This document shows positions 35,308 through 44,520 of a stretch of 64,000 nt of DNA, piece after piece (the stretch's first letter is position 1; every line of letters begins with the position of its first letter). The stretch spans positions 62,001 through 126,000 of the forward strand of contig NZ_JACHCL010000002.1 in assembly GCF_014200725.1 (NCBI RefSeq), read 5' to 3'. Origin of the DNA: Janthinobacterium silvisoli (GTDB lineage: Bacteria > Pseudomonadota > Gammaproteobacteria > Burkholderiales > Burkholderiaceae_D). The notes under the pieces are model-generated. The model made no database searches. It saw only the letters and a list, made by a program, of their open reading frames with translations, and was not told the DNA's origin. The position numbers and the translations under genes are program-made.

Positions 35308-35610
35308 TTAAACCTCATAATCCATGCACTGCCGCGCTTCACGCACCGCACCAAAGAATGGTTTGATCTTCACGTGTTCGGGATGGTTCTGATAAGCGTC
35401 GAGCGCCTCGCGGTTGGCGAATTCACTGTAGAGCACGATGTCGTAGGTGGCTTCCAGGCCAGGTTGGGCGACGATGGCTTCAAATTTCAAAATACCGGGC
35501 ACGACGTTGGAACAGCCGTCCAGCAAAGCCTTGAGTTTCAATGCGTTGGCAGCGCGGTCAGCGCCTTCGGCGTGGTCCTTGAGTTTCCAGAAAACGATGT
35601 GCTTGATCAT
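35308..35610 (-). CDS. Dabb (stress-responsive A/B barrel) family protein
   Basis: A 100-residue ferredoxin-like dimeric barrel protein. The N-terminus MIKHIVFWKLKD and the central YDIVLYSEFANREALDAYQNHPEHVK are the typical signatures, with the H-P-x-H-V-K turn. Members include plant stress proteins and small-molecule-modifying enzymes; the role here is unknown. The ATG at 35610 is used because the family motif starts at the first residue; a longer frame opens 36 codons upstream across a terminator hairpin. Confidence 0.9.
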   Translation of the reverse strand: MIKHIVFWKLKDHAEGADRAANALKLKALLDGCSNVVPGILKFEAIVAQPGLEATYDIVLYSEFANREALDAYQNHPEHVKIKPFFGAVREARQCMDYEV

Positions 35611-35675
35611 GATGGCAGTGCAAGATAAAAGTAAAGCATCACTGTAACCGCTATTGCCATGCCTTGCTGACGATG

Positions 35676-35699
35676 AAAAAGGCGGCCCCGCAGGCCGCC
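35676..35699 (-). terminator. intrinsic terminator of the thiolase gene
   Basis: A 7-bp stem GGCGGCC / GGCCGCC with a 5-base loop. Read on the minus strand it is followed by five T residues and starts 22 bp after the thiolase stop, a strong rho-independent layout. Confidence 0.85.
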
Positions 35700-35721
35700 C
35701 CAGACTGGGTTCCAGCAAAAA

Positions 35722-36900
35722 TCAGACGACTTCGAACAGCCCTGCCGCACCTTGCCCGCCGCCTATGCACATGGTGACGACCACGTATTTCACGCCGCGG
35801 CGCTTGCCTTCGATCAGGGCGTGGCCCGTCAGGCGCGCGCCCGATACGCCGTACGGGTGGCCGACGGCAATCGCGCCGCCGTTCACGTTCAGGCGGTCCA
35901 GCGGGATGCCCAGGGTATCGGCGCAGTACAGCACTTGCACGGCGAACGCTTCATTCAATTCCCACAGGCCGATGTCGGCTACCGTCAAACCCGCTTTTTT
36001 CAGCAGTTTCGGGATCGCGTAGACGGGGCCGATACCCATTTCATCGGGTTCGCAGCCGGCCACGGCGAAGCCGCGGAAGATGCCCAGCGGTTGCAAGCCT
36101 TTCGCTTCGGCCACTTTCGCATTCATCACGATGGCCATCGAGGCGCCATCGGAAAACTGGCTGGCGTTGCCCGCACTGATCACACCGCCTTCGATAGCCG
36201 GGCGGATCTTCGACACGCCTTCGTAGGTGGTGTCGGCACGGATGCCTTCGTCGGAGGAGATCGTCACTTCGCGCGAGACCAGCATGCCGCTGGCCTTGTC
36301 GGCCACGCCCATGATGGTGGTCATCGGCACGATTTCGGCGTTGAACAGGCCGGCCGCCTGTGCGCTGGCGGCGCGCTGCTGGCTTTGCGCGCCGTATTGA
36401 TCCTGGCGTTCGCGGCTGATGTGATAGCGCCTGGCGACGGTTTCCGCCGTTTGCAGCATGGGCCAATACACTTCCGGCTTGTGCTGCTGCAACCAGGTTT
36501 CGCGAACCATATGTTTGTTCATTTCATTTTGCACGCAGGAAATCGATTCCACGCCACCGGCCGCATAGATATCGCCTTCGCCGGCAATGATGCGCTGCGC
36601 CGCCAGGGCGATCGCCTGCAAGCCCGAGGAACAGAAACGGTTGACGGTCATGCCCGCCGTGCTGACGGGGCAACCGCCGCGCAGGGCAATCTGGCGCGCA
36701 ATATTGCCGCCCGTCGCGCCTTCAGGAAACGCGCAACCGGCGATCACGTCTTCCACCTCGCCCGCCTCGATCTGCGCGCGCGTAATGGCGGCCGCCAGCA
36801 CGTGGCCGCCCAGGGTGGCGCCGTGCGTCATATTGAACGCGCCCTTCCAGGACTTGGCCAGGCCCGTGCGGGCGGTCGATACGATAACAGCGTGATTCAT
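35722..36900 (-). CDS. acetyl-CoA acyltransferase (thiolase)
   Basis: A 392-residue thiolase with all catalytic residues at canonical positions: nucleophile C90 (NRFCSSGLQ), H348 ([10 protein letters not shown]) and C378 ([12 protein letters not shown]). It condenses two acetyl-CoA or cleaves 3-ketoacyl-CoA. Its N-terminus [20 protein letters not shown] and the lack of a neighbour such as phaB point to an acyl-CoA thiolase for breakdown rather than PHB synthesis, but this is not certain. A ribosome site AGGAGAC precedes the ATG. It is divergent from the MHS transporter. Confidence 0.93.
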   Translation of the reverse strand: MNHAVIVSTARTGLAKSWKGAFNMTHGATLGGHVLAAAITRAQIEAGEVEDVIAGCAFPEGATGGNIARQIALRGGCPVSTAGMTVNRFCSSGLQAIALAAQRIIAGEGDIYAAGGVESISCVQNEMNKHMVRETWLQQHKPEVYWPMLQTAETVARRYHISRERQDQYGAQSQQRAASAQAAGLFNAEIVPMTTIMGVADKASGMLVSREVTISSDEGIRADTTYEGVSKIRPAIEGGVISAGNASQFSDGASMAIVMNAKVAEAKGLQPLGIFRGFAVAGCEPDEMGIGPVYAIPKLLKKAGLTVADIGLWELNEAFAVQVLYCADTLGIPLDRLNVNGGAIAVGHPYGVSGARLTGHALIEGKRRGVKYVVVTMCIGGGQGAAGLFEVV

Positions 36901-37133
36901 TTCATGTCTCCTGTGTGGATTGTTTTAGTCGTCTCTACCAGGAAGAGAATAGCATGCTTAAGTACGGTCGTTCGCAAAAAATGACACCCGATTTTGTAAG
37001 CTTGGCGTAAGTTTCAAGCAAGCCTGACGTAAGGTTCGGGGAACACACTGCCTTGCAGCTGTTGCAAGAATGGTCAAAATAGACCTCGGCAACGGTTCCA
37101 TAAATGGTTCACCATAAACAGGGAGACAAAACC

Positions 37134-38834
37134 ATGGCATCATCACCCGGCTCGGCCGACGTGCGGAAGGTTTCTACCAAGGGAACGCCGATCACACCCG
37201 AGGAACGCAAGGTCATCTTTGCATCCTCGCTCGGCACCGTTTTCGAATGGTACGATTTTTATCTGTACGGCTCACTCGCTTCCATCATCGCCAAGCAATT
37301 CTTTATCGGCGATCCCACCACCACCTTTATTTTCGCGCTGCTGGCCTTTGCCGCCGGCTTCATCGTGCGCCCATTCGGCGCGCTGGTGTTCGGCCGCCTG
37401 GGCGACATGATCGGCCGTAAATATACCTTTTTGATCACCATCCTGATCATGGGCGGCTCCACCTTCATCGTCGGCTTGCTGCCCGGCCACGCTTCGATCG
37501 GCATTGCGGCGCCCATCATCCTGGTTTTCCTGCGCATCTTGCAGGGCCTGGCGCTGGGCGGCGAATATGGCGGCGCGGCAACTTACGTGGCCGAACATGC
37601 GCCGGAAGGCAAGCGCGGCGCCTTCACGGCCTGGATCCAGACCACTGCCACCCTGGGCTTCTTCCTGTCCTTGATCGTGATCCTGGGCACCCGTTTGGCC
37701 ACCGGCGAGGCGGCGTTTGAGGCATGGGGCTGGCGCGTGCCTTTCCTGGTTTCCATCGTGCTGCTGGGTATTTCCGTCTGGATCCGCCTGGCCATGAATG
37801 AATCGCCAGCATTTGCCAAGATGAAAGCGGAAGGCCGCACCTCGAAAGCGCCGCTGACCGAAGCGTTCGGCCGCTGGAAAAACCTGAAGATCGTTATCCT
37901 GGCCCTGATCGGCCTGACCGCCGGCCAGGCCGTGGTCTGGTACACGGGCCAGTTCTACGCCCTGTTCTTCATGACGCAAACCTTGAAAGTGGACTTGGCC
38001 ACGGCCACCATCCTGGTCGCCATCGCGCTGCTGCTGGCCACCCCATTTTTCCTGTTCTTCGGCAGCCTGTCGGACCGCATCGGCCGCAAATACATTATCC
38101 TGGGCGGCTGCCTGATCGCCGCGGCGACCTACTTCCCCATTTTCAATGGCTTGACGCACTTTGCCAACCCGCAGCTGGAAGCGGCGCTGAAGAACTCGCC
38201 TGTGGTGGTAGTGGCTGATCCTGCATCCTGCCACTTCCAGTTCAACATGACGGGTACCAAGAAGTTCCCATCGTCGTGCGATATCGCCGCCGGTTTCCTG
38301 TCGAACAGCTCGGTGAACTACACCAAGGAAGAAGCACCAGCTGGCAGCATCGCCAAGGTACGCATCGGCAGCAAGGAAATCACCTCGTTCAACGCCGTCA
38401 TGACGGCCGACGGGCTGAATTTCGACGCCGACAGCAAGGCCCACGAAGCAGCGCTCAAGAAGGAAATCGGCGCCGCTATCAAGGAAGCGGGCTACCCTGC
38501 CAAGGCTGATCCTGAGCAGATCAACAAGCCGATGGTGGTCTTGCTGCTGTTCATCCTGGTGCTGTATGTCACGATGGTCTACGGCCCGATCGCCGCAATG
38601 CTGGTGGAAATGTTCCCGACCCGCATACGCTACACCTCGATGTCGCTGCCCTACCATATCGGTAACGGCTGGTTTGGCGGCTTGCTGCCCACCACGGCTT
38701 TCGCACTGGTGGCCTTCAAGGGCGATATCTATTATGGCTTGTGGTATCCAATCATCGTGGCCCTGGCCACGGTGGTGATCGGCACTCTGTTTGTCGGCGA
38801 AACCAAGGATAACAATATCTACGCCGACGATTAA
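37134..38834 (+). CDS. MFS transporter, metabolite:H+ symporter (MHS) family
   Basis: A 566-residue inner-membrane protein with 12 predicted helices. It has the MHS signatures SSLGTVFEWYDFYLYG, GRLGDMIGRKYTF and LQGLALGGEYGGAATYVAEHAP. A hydrophilic insert of about 120 residues (roughly 345-465, with cysteines) sits in the C-terminal half and makes it longer than ProP/ShiA-type members; such inserts are seen in other betaproteobacterial MHS proteins. It imports a small organic acid or osmolyte with protons. The ribosome site GGGAGAC precedes the ATG at 37134. A strong terminator follows. Confidence 0.9.
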   Translation: MASSPGSADVRKVSTKGTPITPEERKVIFASSLGTVFEWYDFYLYGSLASIIAKQFFIGDPTTTFIFALLAFAAGFIVRPFGALVFGRLGDMIGRKYTFLITILIMGGSTFIVGLLPGHASIGIAAPIILVFLRILQGLALGGEYGGAATYVAEHAPEGKRGAFTAWIQTTATLGFFLSLIVILGTRLATGEAAFEAWGWRVPFLVSIVLLGISVWIRLAMNESPAFAKMKAEGRTSKAPLTEAFGRWKNLKIVILALIGLTAGQAVVWYTGQFYALFFMTQTLKVDLATATILVAIALLLATPFFLFFGSLSDRIGRKYIILGGCLIAAATYFPIFNGLTHFANPQLEAALKNSPVVVVADPASCHFQFNMTGTKKFPSSCDIAAGFLSNSSVNYTKEEAPAGSIAKVRIGSKEITSFNAVMTADGLNFDADSKAHEAALKKEIGAAIKEAGYPAKADPEQINKPMVVLLLFILVLYVTMVYGPIAAMLVEMFPTRIRYTSMSLPYHIGNGWFGGLLPTTAFALVAFKGDIYYGLWYPIIVALATVVIGTLFVGETKDNNIYADD

Positions 38835-38876
38835 GTTCATGCAGATGCCCCGGCCGCAAGGCTGGCGCTGCAAAGC

Positions 38877-38909
38877 AAAACGCCGCTGAAACTCTCAGCG
38901 GCGTTTTTT
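38877..38909. terminator. bidirectional intrinsic terminator
   Basis: A 9-bp GC-rich stem CGCCGCTGA / TCAGCGGCG with a 5-base loop is flanked by A4 on the left and T6 on the right. It serves the MHS transporter on + and the small lipoprotein gene (38923) on -. Confidence 0.9.
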
Positions 38910-38922
38910 ATTGGAAAGAGGT

Positions 38923-39129
38923 TTATTTGCCTGCAGAGGCCGTGCCCTGTTGCCGGCCGCGCTGCTGCACGTATTCCTGATAACTGGTCTGGTTACGTTT
39001 GCGGCAAGCGTTGCGGTCATCAAAGTTATTGAGACTGTTGCAATATTCACCGATCTTGTCCCGATTCGCGTCATACAGCACTTCGCAGCCGGTGGTGGCT
39101 AACAGACAGCTTAAGATCAGATATTTCAT
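38923..39129 (-). CDS. small putative lipoprotein
   Basis: A 68-residue protein with a short hydrophobic leader MKYLILSCLLATTGCEV; the Cys at 15 could be lipidated, although the residues before it (TTG) fit the lipobox only loosely. The mature part is polar, has two more Cys (YCNSLNN, RNACRKRN) about 15 residues apart and ends in a Gln/Arg-rich tail. The ATG at 39129 has a ribosome site GAGAG; longer starts at 39141 and 39174 lack one. Function unknown. It ends at the shared terminator. Confidence 0.65.
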   Translation of the reverse strand: MKYLILSCLLATTGCEVLYDANRDKIGEYCNSLNNFDDRNACRKRNQTSYQEYVQQRGRQQGTASAGK

Positions 39130-39247
39130 TGCATCTCTCATAGCGGGTTGTGAACACATGGCAAAGACTATCAACTTGCCAGCTTGATAAACCGGCGACT
39201 CAATCTTAACGCGATCTGGCCGTTCCCGACAAGCCTGGCAGCATTAC

Positions 39248-40177
39248 TTACTGGAAAGGCTGTGGGGAAAGCGATGCCGGGTCCTCATCGCGCAGCAAGG
39301 GATTTCCGGCCGCAAACGCCGCCAGGTGCTCCAGCAACACCCGCACCCTTGCAGGTAAATAGCGCCGCTGGGGCCAGACGGCGTAGACATGGCGTGGCAA
39401 GGGCATCCATTCGGGCAGCACCCTCACCAGCCTGCCATCTGCCACGGCATGACGGCATTGCAGTAGCGGGCACAGCAAGATACCTATGCCCGCCTCGGCC
39501 ATGTCGACGGCCAGCCGCATTTCATTGACGCGCAGCCGCGCCTGCGGTTGCAGCACCATCTCTGCCCCATCACCGGGGCGCCGCAAGCGCCAGCTGCGTA
39601 AAGGCTCGGCCACGATCAGCTCATGGCGCTCCAGGTCCAGCAAATTGTGCGGCACGCCAGCCCGTGCCAGGTAGGACGGTGCGGCCACCATCACCAGCGA
39701 GGCACTGCCCAGGCGGCGCTGCATCAGCGAAGAATCGTCGAGCGAGCCCACGCGGATGGCCATGTCGGCGCCGCTGACGACCAGGTCCTGCAGCCGGTTC
39801 GACACTTCCAGTTCCAGCTGGATATCGGGATATTGCTGCATGAAACTGACCCAGGCCGGCGTTAGCAAGCCACTGGCAAAGTCAACCGGCGCCAGCACGC
39901 GGATGCTGCCCGAGACGGCCGACAGGCTGGCGTCGAGCTGCTGCGTGGCCTGGCGCAAGGCATGCACCAGGGGCCGGCATTGTTCATAGTATTGCCAGCC
40001 TTCCGCCGTCGGCTGCAAGCGGCGCGCGCTGCGGTTCAGCAAACGGTAGCCCAGCTGGCTTTCCAGTTTTTGCAAACGGCGCGTGACTGTGGCAGGCGGC
40101 AAGTTTTCCTTGGCGGCCGCCGCGTTCAGGCTACCGGCCTCCACGATGGTCACGAACAGGGCGAGATCGTCGAGCAT
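39248..40177 (-). CDS. LysR family transcriptional regulator
   Basis: A 309-residue regulator. The winged HTH is at residues 1-60 (LALFVTIVEAGSLNAAAAKENLPPATVTRRLQKLESQLG). The effector domain starts near residue 90 (GSIRVLAPVDFASGLLTPAW) and matches the large CrgA/DsdC-like group of LysR proteins. It is divergent from a DUF2798 gene over 100 bp, a pairing often seen in proteobacteria, so it probably controls that gene. A half-symmetric AATTT-N8-AAATT lies at 40192-40209 in the spacer. Confidence 0.92.
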   Translation of the reverse strand: MLDDLALFVTIVEAGSLNAAAAKENLPPATVTRRLQKLESQLGYRLLNRSARRLQPTAEGWQYYEQCRPLVHALRQATQQLDASLSAVSGSIRVLAPVDFASGLLTPAWVSFMQQYPDIQLELEVSNRLQDLVVSGADMAIRVGSLDDSSLMQRRLGSASLVMVAAPSYLARAGVPHNLLDLERHELIVAEPLRSWRLRRPGDGAEMVLQPQARLRVNEMRLAVDMAEAGIGILLCPLLQCRHAVADGRLVRVLPEWMPLPRHVYAVWPQRRYLPARVRVLLEHLAAFAAGNPLLRDEDPASLSPQPFQ

Positions 40178-40277
40178 GATTTCATTCCTGGAATTTGAAA
40201 TTAAAAATTTGACTCTAGCATAGATTATCGCAAGTCTTTACGCTGCAATCTTCTCAACTGAACAAGAAAGAAAGACC

Positions 40278-40514
40278 ATGTCCGACGCCATGCGCCTGCG
40301 CTTAGTATTTTCCCTGATGATGTCATTCGTGATGAGCCTGCTGATGAGTGCCTGGGTCACCTGGCTCAATATCGGCCTGCATCCCGACTTCATGCTGCGC
40401 TGGCGCCACGCCTTCCTGGCCGCCTGGCCGGTGGCGTTCACGGTCGTCATCCTGTGTGCACCCACGGTGCAAGGACTGAGCCACAAACTGATCGGCAAGC
40501 TGATCAGTAAATAA
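40278..40514 (+). CDS. DUF2798 family two-helix membrane protein
   Basis: A 78-residue membrane protein with two helices (about 8-30 and 44-64) joined by a loop with the motif WLNIGLHPDFMLRWRHAF, the family signature. The end is basic (SHKLIGKLISK). The function of DUF2798 is unknown. It is divergent from a LysR gene. A ribosome site AAGAAAGA lies before the ATG. Confidence 0.85.
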   Translation: MSDAMRLRLVFSLMMSFVMSLLMSAWVTWLNIGLHPDFMLRWRHAFLAAWPVAFTVVILCAPTVQGLSHKLIGKLISK

Positions 40515-40571
40515 GACGGCGGTGACGTGCCGGGGTAGGCTATGCTACGGCTTTTACTACGGAACTTGCCC

Positions 40572-40970
40572 ATGCTCGATCATGTTTCCCTCACCGTTAG
40601 CGACCTGGTGCGCGCCGAACGTTTTTATGACGCCATCTTCGCCGCGCTGGGCGTAGTGAAGGTCGGTAGCGAACACAGCGAAGCGTGGATAGGCTACGGC
40701 GAGCGCAGCAATGCGGACCACCCCGGACGCAGCTACTTTTCCGTGCGCCTGGGACCACAGCCCGACGATGCGCCACGCCGCCACACCTGCTTCAAAGCCC
40801 CCACACGCGCAGCCGTCGACGCCTTCTGGCATGCGGGCGTGCACAACGGCGGTATCGACCTGGGCGCACCGGGTTTGCGCGATTACCACGCCAGCTATTA
40901 CGCAGCCTTCCTCTACGATCCTGACGGCAACCGCATCGAAGCCGTATGCCACCAGGCAGATAAGTACTAA
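40572..40970 (+). CDS. VOC family protein
   Basis: A 132-residue single VOC domain: MLDHVSLTVSDLVRAERFYD with the first-half His, HTCFKAPTRAAVDAFWHAG, and the end YYAAFLYDPDGNRIEAVCH with the C-terminal Glu. The type is close to small glyoxalase-like proteins of unknown substrate. The start at 40572 begins at the domain; the frame extends 10 codons upstream. Confidence 0.88.
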   Translation: MLDHVSLTVSDLVRAERFYDAIFAALGVVKVGSEHSEAWIGYGERSNADHPGRSYFSVRLGPQPDDAPRRHTCFKAPTRAAVDAFWHAGVHNGGIDLGAPGLRDYHASYYAAFLYDPDGNRIEAVCHQADKY

Positions 40971-41061
40971 ACAAAGGAATTTCCCCTCTGCCCGGCGTTT
41001 CCAGATGGGCACGATTTGCCTATAATGGCTGGCACGCATTCATGAACCTTAAAGGAAATCC

Positions 41062-41889
41062 ATGCCGTCTTTGATCGCAGCGCGCCCCGCGCAGGCCATC
41101 CTGCTCAGTTCCCTGAGCCTCTTGCTGTCTGCATGCGCTACCTCTGGCGCCAAGCTCGATACGACGGCCAGCGCCATCCTGCCCGATGCCACCATCGCCT
41201 ATACCCTGGCGGGCCATGGCAAGCCGGCCGTGGTGTTCCAGTCGGGACTGGGCGATGGCAAGGATGTGTGGGCAGGCGTGCTGCCCGACGCGGCGAAGCA
41301 CTACACGGTGCTGGCGTATGACCGGCCAGGTTATGGCGCCAGCCCGAAAACCACCGCGCCGCGCGACCCGTGCACGGTGGCAGAGCAGCAACACCAATTG
41401 CTGGCAAAGCTGGGCCTGAAGCCGCCGTATGTACTGGTAGGCAATTCGCTGGGCGGCTTGTACCAGTATGTGTATGCGAAACTGTATCCGCAGGAGGTGG
41501 CCGGCCTGGTCTTGCTCGACCCCACCCATCCCGACCACTGGCGCCGCATGCAAAGCGATGCCCCCGCCTCGGCCATGGCCATGAAAACCAAGCGTACAGT
41601 GATGTTCAATGCCACGGAAACAGCCGAGTTCGATGCTCAGGCGCAGTGCCTGGAACGCATCGATATGCGTACGCCGCCGCGCTCACCGGCCATGCTGCTG
41701 GTACGCGGCAAGTTCAGCATCGATGAAATGGGTTCCTATGAAACCATGGTGCATGCACAGGAGAATGACTGGCTGCGCCTGTCCGGCGCGCCCAGGGTCG
41801 AGCCCGTCACGGGCGCCGGCGCCGCCATCCAGAAAGACAATCCGGTGATCGTCAACGAAGCGATCAAGACGGTGTTAAAGCAGAAGTAA
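41062..41889 (+). CDS. alpha/beta-hydrolase fold lipoprotein with altered triad
   Basis: A 275-residue exported protein with a lipoprotein-like leader (LLLSACATSG, Cys25). The fold is clear: AVVFQSGLGDGKDVW (oxyanion loop), YDRPGYGAS, and the nucleophile elbow LVGNSLGG with S129. At the C-terminus, where the catalytic His normally stands in G-x-G-H-x-I-x, the sequence is GAGAAIQ, so A254 takes the place of His. It may be inactive as a hydrolase or use another base. Expression has a good ribosome site (AAAGGAAA). A bidirectional terminator follows. Confidence 0.8.
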   Translation: MPSLIAARPAQAILLSSLSLLLSACATSGAKLDTTASAILPDATIAYTLAGHGKPAVVFQSGLGDGKDVWAGVLPDAAKHYTVLAYDRPGYGASPKTTAPRDPCTVAEQQHQLLAKLGLKPPYVLVGNSLGGLYQYVYAKLYPQEVAGLVLLDPTHPDHWRRMQSDAPASAMAMKTKRTVMFNATETAEFDAQAQCLERIDMRTPPRSPAMLLVRGKFSIDEMGSYETMVHAQENDWLRLSGAPRVEPVTGAGAAIQKDNPVIVNEAIKTVLKQK

Positions 41890-41897
41890 CACTCAAA

Positions 41898-41930
41898 ACA
41901 AGGGCAGATGATTCTGCCCTTGTCGTTTTT
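41898..41930. terminator. bidirectional intrinsic terminator
   Basis: An 11-bp perfect stem ACAAGGGCAGA / TCTGCCCTTGT with a 4-base loop is followed by CGT5 on + and by an A-rich run on -. It separates the convergent hydrolase and beta-oxidation genes. Confidence 0.88.
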
Positions 41931-41940
41931 AGCCAGCAAT

Positions 41941-44028
41941 TCAGCCGTTAAAACCCTTGCCCTCGCCCGCCAGCTTCACCAGCAAAGGCGCCGGGGTCCA
42001 GGCCTCGCCATGGCGGCCGCGCGCGTAGCCAGCGATGCTATCGAGCACATTCGGCAAGCCCACCGTATCGGCGTAGAACATCGGGCCGCCGCGGAACAGC
42101 GGGAAGCCGTAGCCGGTCAGGTACACCATATCGATGTCCGAAGCGCGCAGGGCGATGCCCTCTTCCAGGATGCGCGCGCCTTCATTGACCAGTGCATACA
42201 CCAGGCGCTCGACGATTTCCCGGTCGCTGATGGTGCGCCGCGTTACGCCAATCTCGCTGGAATGCTGGATGATCATGGCGTTCACCTGCTCGGATGCATA
42301 CGCCTTGCGGTCGCCCGGCTTGTAGTCATACCAGCCAGCGCCTGTCTTCTGGCCATAACGCCCCAGCTCGCACAGCAGGTCGGCTGTCTTCGAGTAGGTG
42401 ACATCCGGTTTTTCCACGTAGCGGCGCTTGCGGATGGCCCAGCCGATGTCGTTGCCGGCCAGGTCGCCCATGCGGAACGGGCCCATGGCAAAGCCGAATT
42501 TCTCGACCGCCTTGTCGACCTGCTCCGGCAAGCAACCTTCTTCCAGCAGGAAACCGGCCTGGCGCACGTATTGCTCGATCATGCGGTTGCCGATAAAGCC
42601 ATCGCACACGCCCGACACCACGCCGGTCTTTTTCAATTTTTTCGATAGTGCCAGCGCGGTGGCCAGCACATCCTTGCCGGTCTGAGCGCCACGGACGATT
42701 TCCAGCAGCTTCATCACGTTTGCAGGGCTGAAAAAATGCGTGCCGATCACGTCTTGCGGGCGTTTGGTAAACGCGGCGATCTTGTCCAGGTCCAGGGTCG
42801 AGGTGTTCGAGGCCAGGATGGCGCCCGGTTTCATGACGTCATCGAGTTGCTTGAAGACTGCTTCCTTCACCCCCAGTTCTTCGAACACGGCTTCGATCAC
42901 GATGTCGGCCTGCGCAATATCTGCATAAGCCAGGGTGCCGGACACCAGCGCGATGCGCTGTTCGGCCTTGTCTTGCGTCAGCTTGCCCTTCTTGACCGTG
43001 TTTTCATAATTCTTGCGGATGGTGGCCAGGCCCTTGTCCAGCGCTTCCTGCTTGGTTTCCAGCAGAGTTACAGGAATACCCGCATTGGCGAAATTCATGG
43101 CGATGCCGCCGCCCATGGTGCCCGCGCCGACAATGGCCGCTTTGGCGATGGTCCGCACCGGCGTGTCGCTAGGCACGTCCGGCACCTTGCTGGCCACGCG
43201 CTCGGCAAAGAAGGCGTGGCGCAAGGCTTTCGACTCGGGCGACTGCACCAGCTGCATGAACAGTTCGCGTTCGAATTTCAAGCCATCATCAAATTTCATC
43301 GTCACGGCGGCCGCCACCGCTTCCACGCATTTCAACGGCGCCGGGAATGGGCCGGACATGGCTTGCACGGTGTTGCGAGAAAATTGCAAAAAGGCTTCGT
43401 GGTTCGGGTAATCGACCTTGCGCTCGCGCACTTTCGGCAGCGGACGCACTTCGGCCACTTTGGTGGCGAAGGCCACCGCGGCCGTCAGCAAGTCCACGCC
43501 AGGCGCCGTGACTTCATCGAACAGGGCCGTACCGGCCAGCTTTTCGGATAGCACGGGCGTACCGGAAACAATCATGTTCAGTGCCATTTCCAGGCCCAGC
43601 ACGCGAGGCAAGCGCTGCGTGCCGCCCGCGCCAGGCAAGATACCCAGCTTGACTTCCGGCAAGGCCATTTGCGCACCTGGCGAGGCCACACGGTAATTGC
43701 AGCCCAGCGCCAGCTCCAGGCCGCCACCCATGCATACGCTGTGAATGGCCGCCACCACCGGCTTGCTTGATTGCTCGACCACATTGATCAGGGTATGCAG
43801 GGTCGGTTCGGTCAGGGCTTTGGGCGAATTGAATTCCTTGATATCGGCGCCGCCCGAAAAGGCCTTGCCGGCGCCTGTGATGACGATGGCCTTCACGGCC
43901 TCATCTTGCAGCGCCTGCCGGATGCCCGCGACAGCGGCCGTGCGGGTCGCCAGGCCCAGCCCGTTGACGGGCGGATTACTCAGCGTAATGACGGCTACGG
44001 AGCCATGAACTTGGTATTCGGCGGTCAT
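41941..44028 (-). CDS. bifunctional enoyl-CoA hydratase / 3-hydroxyacyl-CoA dehydrogenase (FadB/FadJ type)
   Basis: A 695-residue two-enzyme protein. The N-terminal hydratase/isomerase (about 1-190) has GKAFSGGADIKEF (oxyanion loop) and GGGLELALGCNYRVA and PEVKLGILPGAGGTQRLP with the usual Glu. The NAD-binding dehydrogenase (about 295-480) begins AAIVGAGTMGGGIAMNFA. It contains ASNTSTLDLDKIA and GTHFFSPANVMKLLE, with the His of the catalytic pair. A C-terminal dehydrogenase half follows. It carries out two steps of fatty-acid beta-oxidation. A strong ribosome site AAGGAAGAG precedes the ATG. Confidence 0.93.
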   Translation of the reverse strand: MTAEYQVHGSVAVITLSNPPVNGLGLATRTAAVAGIRQALQDEAVKAIVITGAGKAFSGGADIKEFNSPKALTEPTLHTLINVVEQSSKPVVAAIHSVCMGGGLELALGCNYRVASPGAQMALPEVKLGILPGAGGTQRLPRVLGLEMALNMIVSGTPVLSEKLAGTALFDEVTAPGVDLLTAAVAFATKVAEVRPLPKVRERKVDYPNHEAFLQFSRNTVQAMSGPFPAPLKCVEAVAAAVTMKFDDGLKFERELFMQLVQSPESKALRHAFFAERVASKVPDVPSDTPVRTIAKAAIVGAGTMGGGIAMNFANAGIPVTLLETKQEALDKGLATIRKNYENTVKKGKLTQDKAEQRIALVSGTLAYADIAQADIVIEAVFEELGVKEAVFKQLDDVMKPGAILASNTSTLDLDKIAAFTKRPQDVIGTHFFSPANVMKLLEIVRGAQTGKDVLATALALSKKLKKTGVVSGVCDGFIGNRMIEQYVRQAGFLLEEGCLPEQVDKAVEKFGFAMGPFRMGDLAGNDIGWAIRKRRYVEKPDVTYSKTADLLCELGRYGQKTGAGWYDYKPGDRKAYASEQVNAMIIQHSSEIGVTRRTISDREIVERLVYALVNEGARILEEGIALRASDIDMVYLTGYGFPLFRGGPMFYADTVGLPNVLDSIAGYARGRHGEAWTPAPLLVKLAGEGKGFNG

Positions 44029-44520
44029 TGTCTCTTCCTTGTTATATGAGGTTGCATGGGAATGAAGCTTTACTATACCGTAAAAAGTACGCCCGTATTA
44101 TTTCACTGCCTCCAGAATGACCCTGGTTTGCGCCTGCCCAGCCAGCAGAAGCTATCAAACGGATACCCATTAAGATAATAAAATATTAATTTCAGTAACA
44201 AGCTTGCATCGGCTTAAAAACACATGCATTTATCCCAAAATGCGAAGAAAACCACGTGTAAAACATTATTTATGTGCTCCCCTTGTTTTTCACCAATCGC
44301 TGGGGAATAATAAAAAATATTGATTCAAATCAATACTCTGCAATTGGTTTACCATAAGGCAGTCCATACGAAAAATAATTCCTGCCGATTAGCGATCAGA
44401 TATTCTCACCAATTATCACGGATTGATATGTTAATACTATAACATTCTCTCCATTTGTAACGAATCAGCAGTATCAGCATACATCGTTAGTTATTCCTCG
44501 ACCCCATTGAAGGAAATATT
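44029..44520. other. 492-bp AT-rich divergent intergenic region
   Basis: The longest gene-free stretch in the window, between the beta-oxidation gene and the chemoreceptor gene. It is much richer in A and T than the rest. It holds a consensus FNR-type box (44320-44333), a following -10-like CATAAG (44353-44358), and a TATAAC (44438-44443) without a matched -35. No ORF or tRNA was seen in it. A ribosome site GAAGGAAA lies before the chemoreceptor start. Confidence 0.7.
44320..44333. promoter_or_regulatory. FNR/ANR-type binding site
   Basis: TTGAT-TCAA-ATCAA matches the FNR/ANR consensus TTGATNNNNATCAA exactly, and the symmetry extends one to two more bases on each side. It lies 194 bp upstream of the chemoreceptor ATG. 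A -10-like CATAAG is about 27-32 bp downstream of the centre, near the spacing of an FNR-activated class II promoter. Confidence 0.6.

Noticed and set aside
35752-36984. 410-codon open frame on the + strand
   Set aside because: It is antisense to the thiolase, whose three catalytic residues are intact.
37272-38873. 533-codon open frame on the - strand
   Set aside because: It lies opposite the MHS transporter, which has clear motifs, a ribosome site and a terminator; the reverse frame has none.
42736-43551. 271-codon + strand frame inside the beta-oxidation gene
   Set aside because: It is a reverse-strand shadow of the dehydrogenase domain without start signal or motif.
44384-44391. GCCGATTA, near the sigma-28 -10 consensus, ahead of the chemoreceptor gene
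   Set aside because: No TAAAGTTT-like -35 stands at the required 11-base spacing (the sequence there is ATACGAAA).
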